Numbered from the stretch's first letter, positions 8,033 to 16,542 are shown. The stretch is 64,000 nt of DNA from Pseudosulfitobacter koreensis (GCF_024733015.1 NZ_JANKJG010000003.1:124001-188000); one strand, 5' to 3'. Program-made: numbers and translations. Notes: generated by a model not told the origin, from the letters alone.

Positions 8033-8197
8033 ATGAGCCTGAGCGCACATCTCAACGAGTTGAAGAAAAAGCACGAAACCCTGAGTGACACGGTGGAAAA
8101 GGAACTTCGCGCACCGGGGGCGGACACCTTGAAGGTGGCCGAGCTGAAACGACAGAAACTCCGTCTTAAAGAACAAATTACACGCTTGTCATCCTGA
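8033..8197 (+). CDS. YdcH family (DUF465) small coiled-coil protein
   Basis: This 54-residue protein, MSLSAHLNELKKKHETLSD onward, is a single helical hairpin with the family ending LKRQKLRLKEQI. A consensus GGAGG lies 7 bases before the ATG. The biochemical role of the family is unknown. A paralogue sits at 53575-53799. The stop codon overlaps the 3' end of the convergent exporter gene by 9 bp. Confidence 0.85.
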   Translation: MSLSAHLNELKKKHETLSDTVEKELRAPGADTLKVAELKRQKLRLKEQITRLSS

Positions 8198-9064
8198 CAG
8201 GCCTTGGCCAAAGCTGGCGCGCGCCGCGATGACGGCGCCGCCGGTGACCAAAAGTGCGGCGGCAGCCAGCGACCAGCTGGCCTCCGTCACTCCGGCGAGC
8301 ACCAGAACCAACGTGGACAGCAACGGTGCCGCATAGGACGCGGTGCCAAGCAACTGAATGTCGCCGCGTTTCACGCCGATGTCCCAGACGTAGAACGCCA
8401 GCCCCACCGGGCCGAGGCCAAGCGCGATCGTGCTGGCCCAGCCCGTTGTGTCCACAGGCCACTGCGTCGTTTCAAATGCCAGATGCAACGGCACGGACAA
8501 AACCGCGCTGGCAATGCAGAACACCGCAACGCTGTCGGTCGGCACGGCGCCGAACCCGCGCGAGCCGACGGAATACCCCGACCAGAACAGCGCGCAGATC
8601 AGCGCCAGCCCGTATCCGGGCAGGTGCGCAGCCTGAAACCCGGTGCTGCCGCCCGAAATGATCAGCGCAGCGCCCAGAAACCCGGTGATCGCCCCGACGA
8701 TATGCCCGGCGCGCAGCCGCTCTCCGGGCAGCAAGCCCGAAAAGACCACGATCAGCAGCGGCCAGAGATAGGCGATCAGCCCCGCTTCGGCGGCGGGGGC
8801 CAGACGCAGCGCCGAAAAATACAGCGCGTGATAGCCAAGCAGTCCTGCGGTGCCGAAGACATAGACCCGCAGCGGCACGCCGCGCAGGCGGTGCAGTCCG
8901 CCGGTCGATGCGCTCCAGACCAGCCCAAGACCGCCGCCGATGCCAAAGCAGATCGCGTTCAACTGCAAGGGCGGCACGGGGGCCGACCCGACCGTGAACA
9001 GCGCCAGCAGCGCCCAAAGCAGCACCGCGACAAAGCCGATGACAGTGGCCCGCAACGTCGTCAT
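8189..9064 (-). CDS. EamA/DMT-superfamily exporter (YddG-like)
   Basis: This 291-residue integral membrane protein has about ten hydrophobic segments in two EamA repeats, including GFVAVLLWALLALFTVG and LLGYHALYFSALRLAPAAEAGLIAYLWPLLIVVFSGLLPGE (split here by a loop). The latter resembles the aromatic amino-acid exporter YddG group. The substrate is not determinable. Its ATG overlaps the stop of the upstream lysR gene by four bases (ATGA), so regulator and exporter are co-translated. Confidence 0.85.
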   Translation of the reverse strand: MTTLRATVIGFVAVLLWALLALFTVGSAPVPPLQLNAICFGIGGGLGLVWSASTGGLHRLRGVPLRVYVFGTAGLLGYHALYFSALRLAPAAEAGLIAYLWPLLIVVFSGLLPGERLRAGHIVGAITGFLGAALIISGGSTGFQAAHLPGYGLALICALFWSGYSVGSRGFGAVPTDSVAVFCIASAVLSVPLHLAFETTQWPVDTTGWASTIALGLGPVGLAFYVWDIGVKRGDIQLLGTASYAAPLLSTLVLVLAGVTEASWSLAAAALLVTGGAVIAARASFGQGLSG

Positions 9065-10005
9065 TGCGCATACTCCGACACCGACAGGATGCGCATGGCG
9101 GCGGTGATGTGGGCCGTCTTTTCGATCTCGGCAAGAACCCAGTCCCTGAAGGCCACGACCTGCGGCCGGTTCTCGGACCCCAGCGGACACAGAAACCGGA
9201 ACCGTGCCTGTGTCCCCAGCGCGATCTTGAACGGCGCGACCAGCCGTCCGTCGGCCAGGTCCTTGAGCACCAGCGCGCGGCGGCCCAATGCCACGCCGAC
9301 GCCCGCCAGTGCCGCATCAACCGCATGGTCGGCTTGGGAAAAGCGTGGCCCGTGATTGGGGACATGGTCGATGCCCATCGCGCGAAACCACGCGGCCCAG
9401 TCGCAGGGCGGGTCCAGAAAATCGACGCTTTCGTCTGAAATCAGACTGGCCCGCGTCAGGCTTTCGGGCGTCGGATATTGCGCGGCAAGCGCTGGCGTCA
9501 TCACCGGGCACATCCATTCACCAGCCAGCGGCAGCGCATAAAGGCCCGGATCAGGCCCGTATCCGAACCGGATCGCCACATCTATCGCATCGCGGGCAAA
9601 GTCCATCATCTTGAGCGAGGCGGAAAATCGCAATTCGACTTCGGGGTGCGATTGGGCAAACTCATAAAGACGCGGTGCCAGCCATTTGGCGGTGAATGCA
9701 GGGCCCGCCGTCACAGTCAGCGTCACATTGTCTTGCAAGCGCGCGGCCGCGCGCCATGCGGCGGCCAGCGTCTGAAACCCATCCTGCGCACCGGGTGCCA
9801 GTGCGCGCCCTGCCTCTGTCAGCTCGACCGCGCGGTTCAGACGGCGAAACAGCGGCGCGCCCAGATGCGTCTCAAGCGATTTGATCTGAAAGCTCAGCGC
9901 GGCCGGGGTGACGTGCAATTCCTCTGCCGCTTTGGCGAAGGACATATGACGCGCCGCCGCATCAAAGGCGCGCAAAGCGGTCAGAGGTGGCAGGCGGTCT
10001 GGCAT
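9061..10005 (-). CDS. LysR-family transcriptional regulator (GcvA-like)
   Basis: This 314-residue protein has the N-terminal winged HTH (LTALRAFDAAARHMSFAKAA, then TPAALSFQIKSLE) and a LysR substrate-binding domain with GcvA-type features such as TVTAGPAFTAKWLAPRL. It sits upstream of, and translationally coupled to, a DMT exporter. This arrangement suggests local control of efflux, though LysR proteins usually regulate a divergent target, which here is the 39-residue gene at 10127. The effector is unknown. Confidence 0.9.
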   Translation of the reverse strand: MPDRLPPLTALRAFDAAARHMSFAKAAEELHVTPAALSFQIKSLETHLGAPLFRRLNRAVELTEAGRALAPGAQDGFQTLAAAWRAAARLQDNVTLTVTAGPAFTAKWLAPRLYEFAQSHPEVELRFSASLKMMDFARDAIDVAIRFGYGPDPGLYALPLAGEWMCPVMTPALAAQYPTPESLTRASLISDESVDFLDPPCDWAAWFRAMGIDHVPNHGPRFSQADHAVDAALAGVGVALGRRALVLKDLADGRLVAPFKIALGTQARFRFLCPLGSENRPQVVAFRDWVLAEIEKTAHITAAMRILSVSEYAQ

Positions 10006-10126
10006 ATCGGATCAATTATTCTTAACTGAAGTGGTCAAAACTCTCGTTTGCAGGAAGGTGCGCACAAGTTCATGTTGAGTGCAAGAAAAACGCCCCACTC
10101 ACGTATCACATTGCAGGAGCCCTCAG

Positions 10127-10246
10127 ATGTTCGAAGCCACCACAAACCCCGCCGCCCGCACCGCCTATGGATCGGCCCATGCCGCGCGGGGGCAGTTCAT
10201 CCACGATGCCCTGGCGTGGATTTTCGGAACAAAGTCGCGCCGCTGA
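10127..10246 (+). CDS. Small 39-residue protein of unknown function
   Basis: The frame MFEATTNPAARTAYGSAHAA to FGTKSRR has a clear CAGGAG ribosome site (ending 7 bases before ATG) and its own perfect rho-independent terminator 31 bp after the stop, which argues for a real gene. The second half (FIHDALAWIFG) could form a short amphipathic or hydrophobic helix, and the end is basic. It is divergent from the lysR gene by 121 bp and could be its target. I do not recognise a named family. Confidence 0.65.
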   Translation: MFEATTNPAARTAYGSAHAARGQFIHDALAWIFGTKSRR

Positions 10247-10277
10247 GGCGAAGGCAGCTAAACGTCTGCAGACATGA

Positions 10278-10310
10278 AAACGGCGCGCCTTTCCGGGCGC
10301 GCCGCTTTTT
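10278..10310 (+). terminator. Strong rho-independent terminator
   Basis: A 9-bp perfect stem, CGGCGCGCC (10281-10289) with GGCGCGCCG (10296-10304), has a six-base loop, an A-rich left flank and CTTTTT on the right. It ends the 39-residue gene, and may also stop phbB transcription from the other side (AAAA flank). Confidence 0.9.
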
Positions 10311-10327
10311 CGTAAGAGGTTGTTCTG

Positions 10328-11050
10328 TCAGACGAAAAATTGTGCGCCGTTGGCCGAGATGGTCGACCCGTTGATAAACCCTGAATCATCCGAGGCCAGG
10401 AACACCACGCAGCGCGCAATCTCTTCGGGTTCGCCCAGTCGACCCGTGGGGATCTGCGCAATGATCGAATCGCGCACTTTCTCCGGCACGGCCATGACCA
10501 TGTCGGTGCCGATATAGCCGGGGCAGATCGCGTTGGCGGTGATGCCCGCGCGCGCGCCCTCTTGCGCCAGCGATTTGACGATGCCCAGATCGCCCGCCTT
10601 GGTCGCGGCATAGTTCACTTGTGCGAACTGACCTTTTTGCCCGTTGATCGAGCTGATGACGATCACGCGGCCAAACTTGCGTTCGCGCATGCCCGGCCAG
10701 ACGGGGTGCACAGTGTTGAAAACGCCGGTCAGGTTGGTGTCGACGACCTGATGCCATTGCTCGGGCGTCATCTTGTGGAACGGCGCGTCGCGCGTGATGC
10801 CGGCATTGGCGACCACCACGTCGACTGGGCCCAGGTCGGCCTCGACCTGCGCGATGCCCAACTTGCTTTCGTCATAGTCGGCGACGTTCCATTTGTAGGT
10901 CTTGATGCCGGTCTCATCGGTGAATTTCGCGGCGGCTTCGTCGTTGCCTGCGTAGGTTGCAGCGACGCTGTAACCTGCGTCTTTCAGCGCCTGCGAAATT
11001 GCGGCTCCGATGCCGCGCGATCCTCCGGTAACAAGTGCAACTCTGGCCAT
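10328..11050 (-). CDS. phbB: Acetoacetyl-CoA reductase
   Basis: PhbB reduces acetoacetyl-CoA to (R)-3-hydroxybutyryl-CoA with NADPH, the second step of polyhydroxybutyrate synthesis. The 240-residue short-chain dehydrogenase has the nucleotide loop TGGSRGIG (residues 8-15), NAGIT, the catalytic serine in VISSINGQKG and the YxxxK pair in NYAATKAG. The family ending FINGSTISANGAQFFV is intact. A GGAGGAG site precedes the ATG. It lies downstream of phbA but is separated by 330 bp containing a hairpin and a palindrome, so it may have its own promoter. Confidence 0.96.
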   Translation of the reverse strand: MARVALVTGGSRGIGAAISQALKDAGYSVAATYAGNDEAAAKFTDETGIKTYKWNVADYDESKLGIAQVEADLGPVDVVVANAGITRDAPFHKMTPEQWHQVVDTNLTGVFNTVHPVWPGMRERKFGRVIVISSINGQKGQFAQVNYAATKAGDLGIVKSLAQEGARAGITANAICPGYIGTDMVMAVPEKVRDSIIAQIPTGRLGEPEEIARCVVFLASDDSGFINGSTISANGAQFFV

Positions 11051-11128
11051 GGTTCTTTCTCCTCCTGGTGGTCTTTATTCTATTATTGCGTGTGTCAGCC
11101 TGAAACGTCCATGCGTTTGGCGCGTCTG

Positions 11129-11144
11129 TGACAGAGTTCTGTCA
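11129..11144. promoter_or_regulatory. Palindromic operator candidate upstream of phbB
   Basis: TGACAGA and TCTGTCA are perfect 7-base inverted arms around two central bases. On the minus strand the first arm plus the preceding T makes TTGACA, about 80-95 bp before the phbB ATG, so a bound repressor would block that -35 element. The binding protein is unknown. Confidence 0.45.
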
Positions 11145-11301
11145 AACGCAGCATTGCATGGATCGTGACGGTACAAGGGGAATTTTGCGTGATGTGCGGA
11201 TGCTGTCCCTCGAAAGACGCATCGGGGTCACGCCGTGAACGGTGCGCTTGGCGATCTGATCGGTGGGCGCTGTTCTTGACATGCGGGTGACCTTCAAACT
11301 C

Positions 11302-11322
11302 CGCGGCGCAATATGCGCCGCG
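11302..11322 (-). terminator. Hairpin after phbA (attenuator or processing site)
   Basis: CGCGGCGCA and TGCGCCGCG form a perfect 9-bp stem with a three-base loop, 58 bp after the phbA stop. No U-tract follows on the minus strand, so it may attenuate or protect the phbA mRNA rather than terminate fully. Confidence 0.5.
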
Positions 11323-11380
11323 AAATCTTGTTACCCATTCCGAAGAGCCTCCGCAACTATATTGCGTGGCCTTTTTGGAT

Positions 11381-12556
11381 TTACGGACGCTCGACACACA
11401 TGGCAACGCCCATGCCGCCGCCGATGCACAGTGTGGCAAGGCCTTTCTTGGCGCCGCGGCGCTTCATCTCGAAAACCAGCGTGTTCAGAATTCGCGCGCC
11501 GGATGCTCCAATGGGGTGACCGATGGCAATCGCGCCGCCGTTGACGTTCACGATCGACGGGTCCCAGCCCATGTCCTTGTTCACGGCACAGGCCTGCGCA
11601 GCAAAGGCTTCGTTGGCTTCGACCAGATCCAGGTCTTCGGGCTTCCAGCCAGCTTTTTCCAGCGCCTTGCGCGAGGCAAAGATCGGACCCGCGCCCATGA
11701 TTTTCGGGTCAAGGCCGACGGTGGCGTAAGAGACGATTCGCGCCAGCGGCTCGATCCCGCGCTTTTCGGCGTTGTCGGCGGTCATCAGCAGCGCGCCGGC
11801 GGCCCCGTCGTTCAGTCCCGATGCGTTCGCGGCGGTGACCGATCCGTCCTTGGTGAAGGCGGGGCGCAGCTTTTGCATCGCTTCCATTGTTGCGCCGTGA
11901 CGGATGTATTCATCGCTGTCGACCACGGTGTCGCCGCGCCGGCCCTTGACGATGAAGGAGATGATTTCGTCCTGGAACTTGCCCGCCTTTTGCGCAGCTT
12001 CGGCCTTGTTTTGCGAAGCGACGGCGAATTCATCCTGCTGGTCGCGGTTGATCTGCCATTTTTCGGCGACGTTCTCGGCGGTTTGTCCCATGTGATAGCC
12101 GTTGAAGGCATCCCACAGACCGTCGCGGATCATGGTGTCGATATATTGCATGTCGCCCATCTTGTGACCCATGCGCAGGTTGGCGGCATGGGGGCTCATC
12201 GACATGTTTTCTTGTCCGCCGGCGGCGACGATGCTGGCATCGCCCAGTTGGATATGCTGAGCGGCCAGCGCGATGGCGCGCAGGCCCGAGCCGCACACCT
12301 GGTTGATGCTCCACGCGGCGCTTTCAATCGGCAGGCCTGCGTTGATGTGGGCCTGACGGGCGGGGTTCTGCCCTTGGGCGGCGGTCAGGACCTGACCCAG
12401 AATGGTCTCGCTGACCTCGAATTTATCGATGCCCGCGCGTTCGACGATCGCCTCGAGTACAGCGGCGCCCAGATCATGCGCGGGGGTGCTGGCAAAAGAG
12501 CCGGTAAAGCTGCCGACAGCGGTACGCGCGGCAGAGGCGATGACGACGTTGGTCAT
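11381..12556 (-). CDS. phbA: Acetyl-CoA C-acetyltransferase (beta-ketothiolase)
   Basis: PhbA condenses two acetyl-CoA to acetoacetyl-CoA, feeding PHB synthesis. The 391-residue thiolase shows the nucleophilic cysteine in [10 protein letters not shown], the histidine motif [11 protein letters not shown], and the C-terminal cysteine in [14 protein letters not shown] 12556 is chosen for a GAGGA site 8 bases upstream; an ATG three codons earlier is possible. A 13-bp tandem repeat lies about 100 bp upstream. The PHB synthase, depolymerase and PhaR genes are not in the window. Confidence 0.96.
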   Translation of the reverse strand: MTNVVIASAARTAVGSFTGSFASTPAHDLGAAVLEAIVERAGIDKFEVSETILGQVLTAAQGQNPARQAHINAGLPIESAAWSINQVCGSGLRAIALAAQHIQLGDASIVAAGGQENMSMSPHAANLRMGHKMGDMQYIDTMIRDGLWDAFNGYHMGQTAENVAEKWQINRDQQDEFAVASQNKAEAAQKAGKFQDEIISFIVKGRRGDTVVDSDEYIRHGATMEAMQKLRPAFTKDGSVTAANASGLNDGAAGALLMTADNAEKRGIEPLARIVSYATVGLDPKIMGAGPIFASRKALEKAGWKPEDLDLVEANEAFAAQACAVNKDMGWDPSIVNVNGGAIAIGHPIGASGARILNTLVFEMKRRGAKKGLATLCIGGGMGVAMCVERP

Positions 12557-12659
12557 GGAATACATCCTCTTGTTGTTTGCCAAAGGACGCGTGGTCAGAC
12601 CGGGCGACATGCCGCGTCCGGGCCCTTCGGCTCAGGGAAATGGATAGACCATTCGATCC

Positions 12660-12685
12660 GTCGTCACAATGTGTCGTCACGATGT
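12660..12685. repeat. 13-bp tandem direct repeat upstream of phbA
   Basis: GTCGTCACAATGT (12660-12672) is followed directly by GTCGTCACGATGT (12673-12685), with one mismatch. A 13-bp period is a little over one helical turn, which would suit a direct-repeat binding regulator of phbA. This role is inference. Confidence 0.6.
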
Positions 12686-12730
12686 ATGGACCCGCCGCAG
12701 CCCAGACATGACTTGCAGGGTCCGGCCCCA

Positions 12731-13570
12731 TCATCCTGCCGCAATTGCCGCGGCAGGTGTTCTCCACGCGGGGCGGGTGGTTGGCGCGCCGTGCAGATAC
12801 CCCTGCTGGCAATCCACGCCCAGGCTGGCCAGCATATCGGAATCGGCCTTGGTCTCGACGAATTCGGCCACTGTCATCATGTCGAAATGCTGCGCGATCG
12901 ACACCATCGAGCGCACCAGCGCCTGATTGTCGCGGTCGACCGCGATCCCCGAGACGAACTGGCCGTCGATCTTCAGCACGTCAAAGAAGAAGTCCTTGAA
13001 ATAGCGCAGCGCGGTCTGGCCCGAACCAAAGTCATCCAGTGCAAAGCAGATGCCCCGCATCTGCCAGCGGTCCATGAAATCGACAACCAGTTCGGGCACC
13101 GTCATCGCCGACCCTTCGGTGATTTCGAGAATCAGCCGTTCGGCCAGCGTCGGGTCGCGGCTCAGCCAGCGTTGCAAGGTCTGGGTCCACTTGCTGAACC
13201 CGATGGACCGTGCGGACATGTTGATGGACAGCCGCAGGGTCGGGACCTCGTACAAGGCGCGCATCCCCATCTGCAGGGCAAGAACGTCGATCTCGCGCCC
13301 CAATTCGGTCGCTTCGACCACATCCATGAATTCGCGGGCCGGGATCACGCGACCCGTCTCGTCGGTGACCCGCATCAGCCCCTCGTAAAAGCCGACGCGG
13401 CCGGGGTCGCGCGACAGCACGATGGGCTGAAACGCCAGCAGGGTCTGCTTGTGCCGGATCGCCTTGGCCACCATGTCCAGAACCCCCTTGTCCCGGCTGT
13501 TCAGAGCGAAGTTCAGCGGGTTTTCCATGCCGGGTGGTATGTCCGCGATGCGCCGTTTCTTGAGGTTCAC
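12731..13570 (-). CDS. Stand-alone EAL-domain c-di-GMP phosphodiesterase
   Basis: This 279-residue cytosolic protein is almost entirely EAL domain. All residues needed for metal binding and hydrolysis of cyclic di-GMP appear: E63 (EGL in place of EAL), N117 in INMSAR, E149/E152 in LEITE, D179-D180 in LDDFGSG, K200 in LKIDG, E236 in AEFVE and Q255-Q256 before GYL. It is therefore probably active. No sensor, GGDEF or membrane segment is attached. The start is GTG 13570 with GGAGA upstream. It is divergent from tag. Confidence 0.9.
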   Translation of the reverse strand: MNLKKRRIADIPPGMENPLNFALNSRDKGVLDMVAKAIRHKQTLLAFQPIVLSRDPGRVGFYEGLMRVTDETGRVIPAREFMDVVEATELGREIDVLALQMGMRALYEVPTLRLSINMSARSIGFSKWTQTLQRWLSRDPTLAERLILEITEGSAMTVPELVVDFMDRWQMRGICFALDDFGSGQTALRYFKDFFFDVLKIDGQFVSGIAVDRDNQALVRSMVSIAQHFDMMTVAEFVETKADSDMLASLGVDCQQGYLHGAPTTRPAWRTPAAAIAAG

Positions 13571-13671
13571 AAGACATCTCCGTACCTTGAGGGATCGGGT
13601 TACACTTTGCCGTCTTATTCTCTAAGAATGGATTAATGTTCCTATTTTAGTCTTATTTGCGGATACGCCCG

Positions 13672-14292
13672 ATGAGCGGTCAGATTGCGGAAGAAGACGG
13701 CCTTTGCCGCTGCGATTGGGCCGGGCCCGAACCGATCTATCGCGCCTATCACGACACTGAATGGGGCGTGCCGGAATACAACAGCCGGGCCCTGTGGGAA
13801 AAGCTGATCCTGGATGGATTTCAGGCCGGTCTGTCCTGGCTTACCATTCTGAAAAAGCGCGAAAACTTCCGCGCGGCCTTCGACGGGTTCGACCCGCGCA
13901 CCATCGCCGGATGGGGCTCGGATGAGGTTGATCGGCTGGTGCAGGACACGGGTATCATCCGCCACCGCGGCAAGATCGAGGCGGCCATTTCCAACGCCCG
14001 CGCGTGGTGCCGGATCGAGGACCGTGAAGGCTTTGACATCTACATGTGGCGCTATGTCGATTTCGCCCCCTTGCAGCCCGCATATGCATCTCAGACGCTG
14101 GTGCCGCCCAGCACCGACCTCAGCACCCGAATCTCCAAGGACATGAAGAAGGACGGCTTCAAGTTCTGCGGCCCCACCATCGTCTATGCATGGATGGAGG
14201 CTTGCGGGTTGGTCAACGACCACCTGACCACCTGCCACCGTCACGCGGCAGTGGCGCAGATGGGCACGCACACCCCGTGGAATGGCCGTTGA
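13672..14292 (+). CDS. tag: DNA-3-methyladenine glycosylase I
   Basis: Tag removes 3-methyladenine from alkylated DNA in base-excision repair. The 206-residue protein shows the family motifs CxCDWAGPEPIYRAYHDTEWG, LILDGFQAGLSW and KFCGPTIVYAWMEACGLVNDH. The zinc-type ligands are C11 or C13 near the N-terminus and the late histidine/cysteine group NDHLTTCHRH. The start is the ATG at 13672; an in-frame TTG 15 bases earlier has no better site. Its stop codon overlaps the -35 element of the rpsD promoter. Confidence 0.95.
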   Translation: MSGQIAEEDGLCRCDWAGPEPIYRAYHDTEWGVPEYNSRALWEKLILDGFQAGLSWLTILKKRENFRAAFDGFDPRTIAGWGSDEVDRLVQDTGIIRHRGKIEAAISNARAWCRIEDREGFDIYMWRYVDFAPLQPAYASQTLVPPSTDLSTRISKDMKKDGFKFCGPTIVYAWMEACGLVNDHLTTCHRHAAVAQMGTHTPWNGR

Positions 14293-14316
14293 CACTGCCC
14301 CACCTGGGCGTATAAG
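14289..14316 (+). promoter_or_regulatory. Sigma-70 promoter of rpsD
   Basis: A perfect -35 TTGACA (14289-14294) is 16 bases from TATAAG (14311-14316). The -35 overlaps the tag stop codon. The predicted transcript has a leader of about 90 nt before the rpsD GTG. Confidence 0.85.
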
Positions 14317-14416
14317 CGCCCCTTCATTGGTGTTGGTGGGCCCTGCAAGGGGAGGCCTGTCGGGTCGTGGACCAGAGGACAACGCCCTTTATGAACCTAT
14401 ATAAAGGAGACCAGCC

Positions 14417-15037
14417 GTGACCAAACGCACGTCTGCCAAGTACAAAATCGACCGCCGCATGGGCGAAAACATCTGGGGCCGCGCGAAATCGCCGGTCAAC
14501 CGTCGTGAATATGGCCCCGGTCAGCACGGCCAGCGACGCAAGGGCAAACTGTCGGACTTCGGTCTGCAGCTGCGCGCCAAGCAGAAGCTGAAAGGCTACT
14601 ACGGCGACCTGACCGAGAAGCAATTCCGCCGCATCTATGCCGAAGCCGAGCGTGTCAAAGGCGACACCGGTGAAAACTTGATCGGCCTGCTCGAGCGTCG
14701 CCTCGATGCCGTCGTCTACCGCGCGAAATTCGTGGCGACCGTGTTCGCGGCCCGTCAGTTCGTTAACCACGGCCACGTCCGTGTGAACGGCAAGAAAGTG
14801 AACATTCCTTCGTATCGCGTCAAAGAAGGCGACGTGATCGAAGTGCGTGACCGCTCCAAGCAGATGGCCGCCATCCTGGAAGCCACACAGCTGCCCGAGC
14901 GTGACGTGCCCGACTACATGGACGTCGACCACTCGAAACTGTCCGCCACATTCGTGCGCACGCCCGCCTTTGGCGACGTGCCGTACCCGGTGATGATGGA
15001 ACCGAACCTCGTGGTCGAATTCTACGCCAAGAACTGA
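14417..15037 (+). CDS. rpsD: 30S ribosomal protein S4
   Basis: S4 nucleates assembly of the 30S body by binding 16S rRNA. The 206-residue protein begins [20 protein letters not shown] and contains the S4 RNA-binding domain ([40 protein letters not shown]). It is the alphaproteobacterial form without the zinc cysteines. GTG start with AAAGGAGA upstream. It is monocistronic between a strong promoter and a terminator. In enterics S4 represses its own operon; the ~100-nt leader leaves room for that, but I see no known leader motif. Confidence 0.98.
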   Translation: MTKRTSAKYKIDRRMGENIWGRAKSPVNRREYGPGQHGQRRKGKLSDFGLQLRAKQKLKGYYGDLTEKQFRRIYAEAERVKGDTGENLIGLLERRLDAVVYRAKFVATVFAARQFVNHGHVRVNGKKVNIPSYRVKEGDVIEVRDRSKQMAAILEATQLPERDVPDYMDVDHSKLSATFVRTPAFGDVPYPVMMEPNLVVEFYAKN

Positions 15038-15064
15038 TCGCTTCGATCCGTTCTGCAAATTCCG

Positions 15065-15094
15065 AAAGGCCGCGCCATCTGCGCGGCCTTTTTG
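15065..15094 (+). terminator. Rho-independent terminator after rpsD
   Basis: AAAGGCCGCGC (15065-15075) pairs perfectly with GCGCGGCCTTT (15081-15091) around a five-base loop, and the U-tract continues to 15093. Confidence 0.92.
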
Positions 15095-15108
15095 CGTTTC
15101 AAGCTGCC

Positions 15109-16542
15109 TTATGCGACTTGGGATACATATTCTGCGGCCTTCTCCAGATCCTGCCGGAACAGCGCGGTGTACGTCTCTCGCGCGTCCTCGTCCGGCAGGC
15201 GCAACAGATACGACGGGTGTACGGTCGCCAATACCGGCCCGTGCGCCGTTTCTTCGATCTGTCCGCGCCGCTTCAAGATGCCTTCCTTCGTGCCGGTCAG
15301 CGCCAGCAACGCCGTGCCGCCCATCGCCACGATCAGCTTGGGCTTGACCAGCGCCACCTCGGCCTCCAGCCACCATTTGCAATGCATCACTTCGGACTTA
15401 TGCGCAGGCTCGTGCATCCGCCGCTTGCCGCGCTGCTGGAATTTGAAATGTTTGACCGCATTGGTGACATAGGCTTGATCACGCGCCAGCCCCGCCTGCG
15501 CTGCTATCCGGTCGAACATCTGCCCCGCCGGTCCGACAAAGGGACGGCCCACCCGATCCTCGGTGTCGCCGGGCTGTTCACCGACCACCATCAGCGCCGC
15601 ATCGCGCGGCCCCTCGCCGGGGACCGCTTGCGTGGCAGGACCACACAGCGCGCAGCGGGTGCACGCCCTGATCTGCGTATGCACGCTGTCCAGACTGTCG
15701 CGGGTTGCCACGGCGCGCATATCGGCAAGGCCCGCGCTGATCCGTTCGGCGCGCAGGGGCGGCAGGGTCGGGGCCGCCGCTTGCATCTCGCGCGCGCGTG
15801 CTTCGGCATTGGCCAGCAGTTGGGGGATATGCCGAGTTTCGGGCATGTTCTTCCAGTATTTCTTCGGCATCTCCGAGGTCATTGCCTGCACCTTCACCCG
15901 CGCGGGGTTGAAAATATTACAGAAATAGGTTCCCCACAGCTCCTCCGTCGCATCCTCGGGCAGGTCGGGGCGCGCGTTACCGGGCGCAAAGCTAAGGTTT
16001 CCATCGCGGAAATGCGCGGTCACGTCCGGCGTGACGATCACCCAGTCCATGTCGCCGAACCTGCGGGCAAAGAATTGCGCGGTGGGCTCGACCGTGTGGT
16101 GTGTCGGCTCGAACCAGGCGGCAAAGCGGCGGCGCGGTCCATCAGCGGCCAGATCGCGAAACCGCACGAATGCCTTCATCTTGTGCGCGCAGCGGTTCAC
16201 GTTTTTCTCCATCGCGCGCAAGTGCGCCAGCTGCGCATCGCCCCGATCCTGCATCAGCGCGGGCCGGTCGCGCAGCCGCCACAAAAACGCATAAAGCCGC
16301 GCAAAACGGTCATCACCACTGTGCCAGGCGACCCGATTGGCCATGTCCACAAAGGATTTCGGCACTCTCGCCGTCGCGGGTGCGCTGATTTCAGGCGGCG
16401 GCGCGGCAAACAGATCGACCTGTGCCGGATCGTCGAAGGACCACAGCACATCCTCGGGCCGGGTGCCTCCGGCCAGCAGCCCGCGCGCGGCCTCGCGCCA
16501 GGCCTGCGCCGTGTTGATGCGGGGCAGGGCAACGGTGCGCAT
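15109..16542 (-). CDS. DUF4130 - UdgX-type uracil-DNA glycosylase fusion
   Basis: This 477-residue fusion has an N-terminal DUF4130 region (roughly residues 80-250) and a C-terminal family-4-like uracil-DNA glycosylase (about 285-477). The latter has GEQPGDTEDRVGRPFVGPAG, an iron-sulfur cysteine pair in CTRCALC, KHFKFQQRGKRRMH and VHPSYLLR. The KRRxH loop (373-377) defines UdgX, whose histidine (H377 here) forms a covalent bond with the sugar left after uracil removal. QVDLF at 41-45 resembles a beta-clamp binding peptide. Its ATG overlaps the radical SAM stop (TGATG), so the two are co-translated. Both probably act on DNA under SOS control. Confidence 0.9.
   Translation of the reverse strand: MRTVALPRINTAQAWREAARGLLAGGTRPEDVLWSFDDPAQVDLFAAPPPEISAPATARVPKSFVDMANRVAWHSGDDRFARLYAFLWRLRDRPALMQDRGDAQLAHLRAMEKNVNRCAHKMKAFVRFRDLAADGPRRRFAAWFEPTHHTVEPTAQFFARRFGDMDWVIVTPDVTAHFRDGNLSFAPGNARPDLPEDATEELWGTYFCNIFNPARVKVQAMTSEMPKKYWKNMPETRHIPQLLANAEARAREMQAAAPTLPPLRAERISAGLADMRAVATRDSLDSVHTQIRACTRCALCGPATQAVPGEGPRDAALMVVGEQPGDTEDRVGRPFVGPAGQMFDRIAAQAGLARDQAYVTNAVKHFKFQQRGKRRMHEPAHKSEVMHCKWWLEAEVALVKPKLIVAMGGTALLALTGTKEGILKRRGQIEETAHGPVLATVHPSYLLRLPDEDARETYTALFRQDLEKAAEYVSQVA

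Larger units (their letters stand above)
11051..11380 (-). other. Intergenic region between phbA and phbB
   Basis: The region is 330 bp without a convincing gene. It holds a perfect 9-bp hairpin at 11302-11322 just after phbA, a 16-bp palindrome at 11129-11144, and a minus-strand TTGACA overlapping the palindrome without a good -10. An antisense-looking open frame crosses it but has no ribosome site or recognisable family. Confidence 0.6.

Noticed and set aside
11291-11322. A degenerate reverse copy of the dispersed repeat near the phbA hairpin
   Set aside because: A hairpin next to GGAGTTT (minus strand) is present but the GGCAAGATGAA tail is missing.
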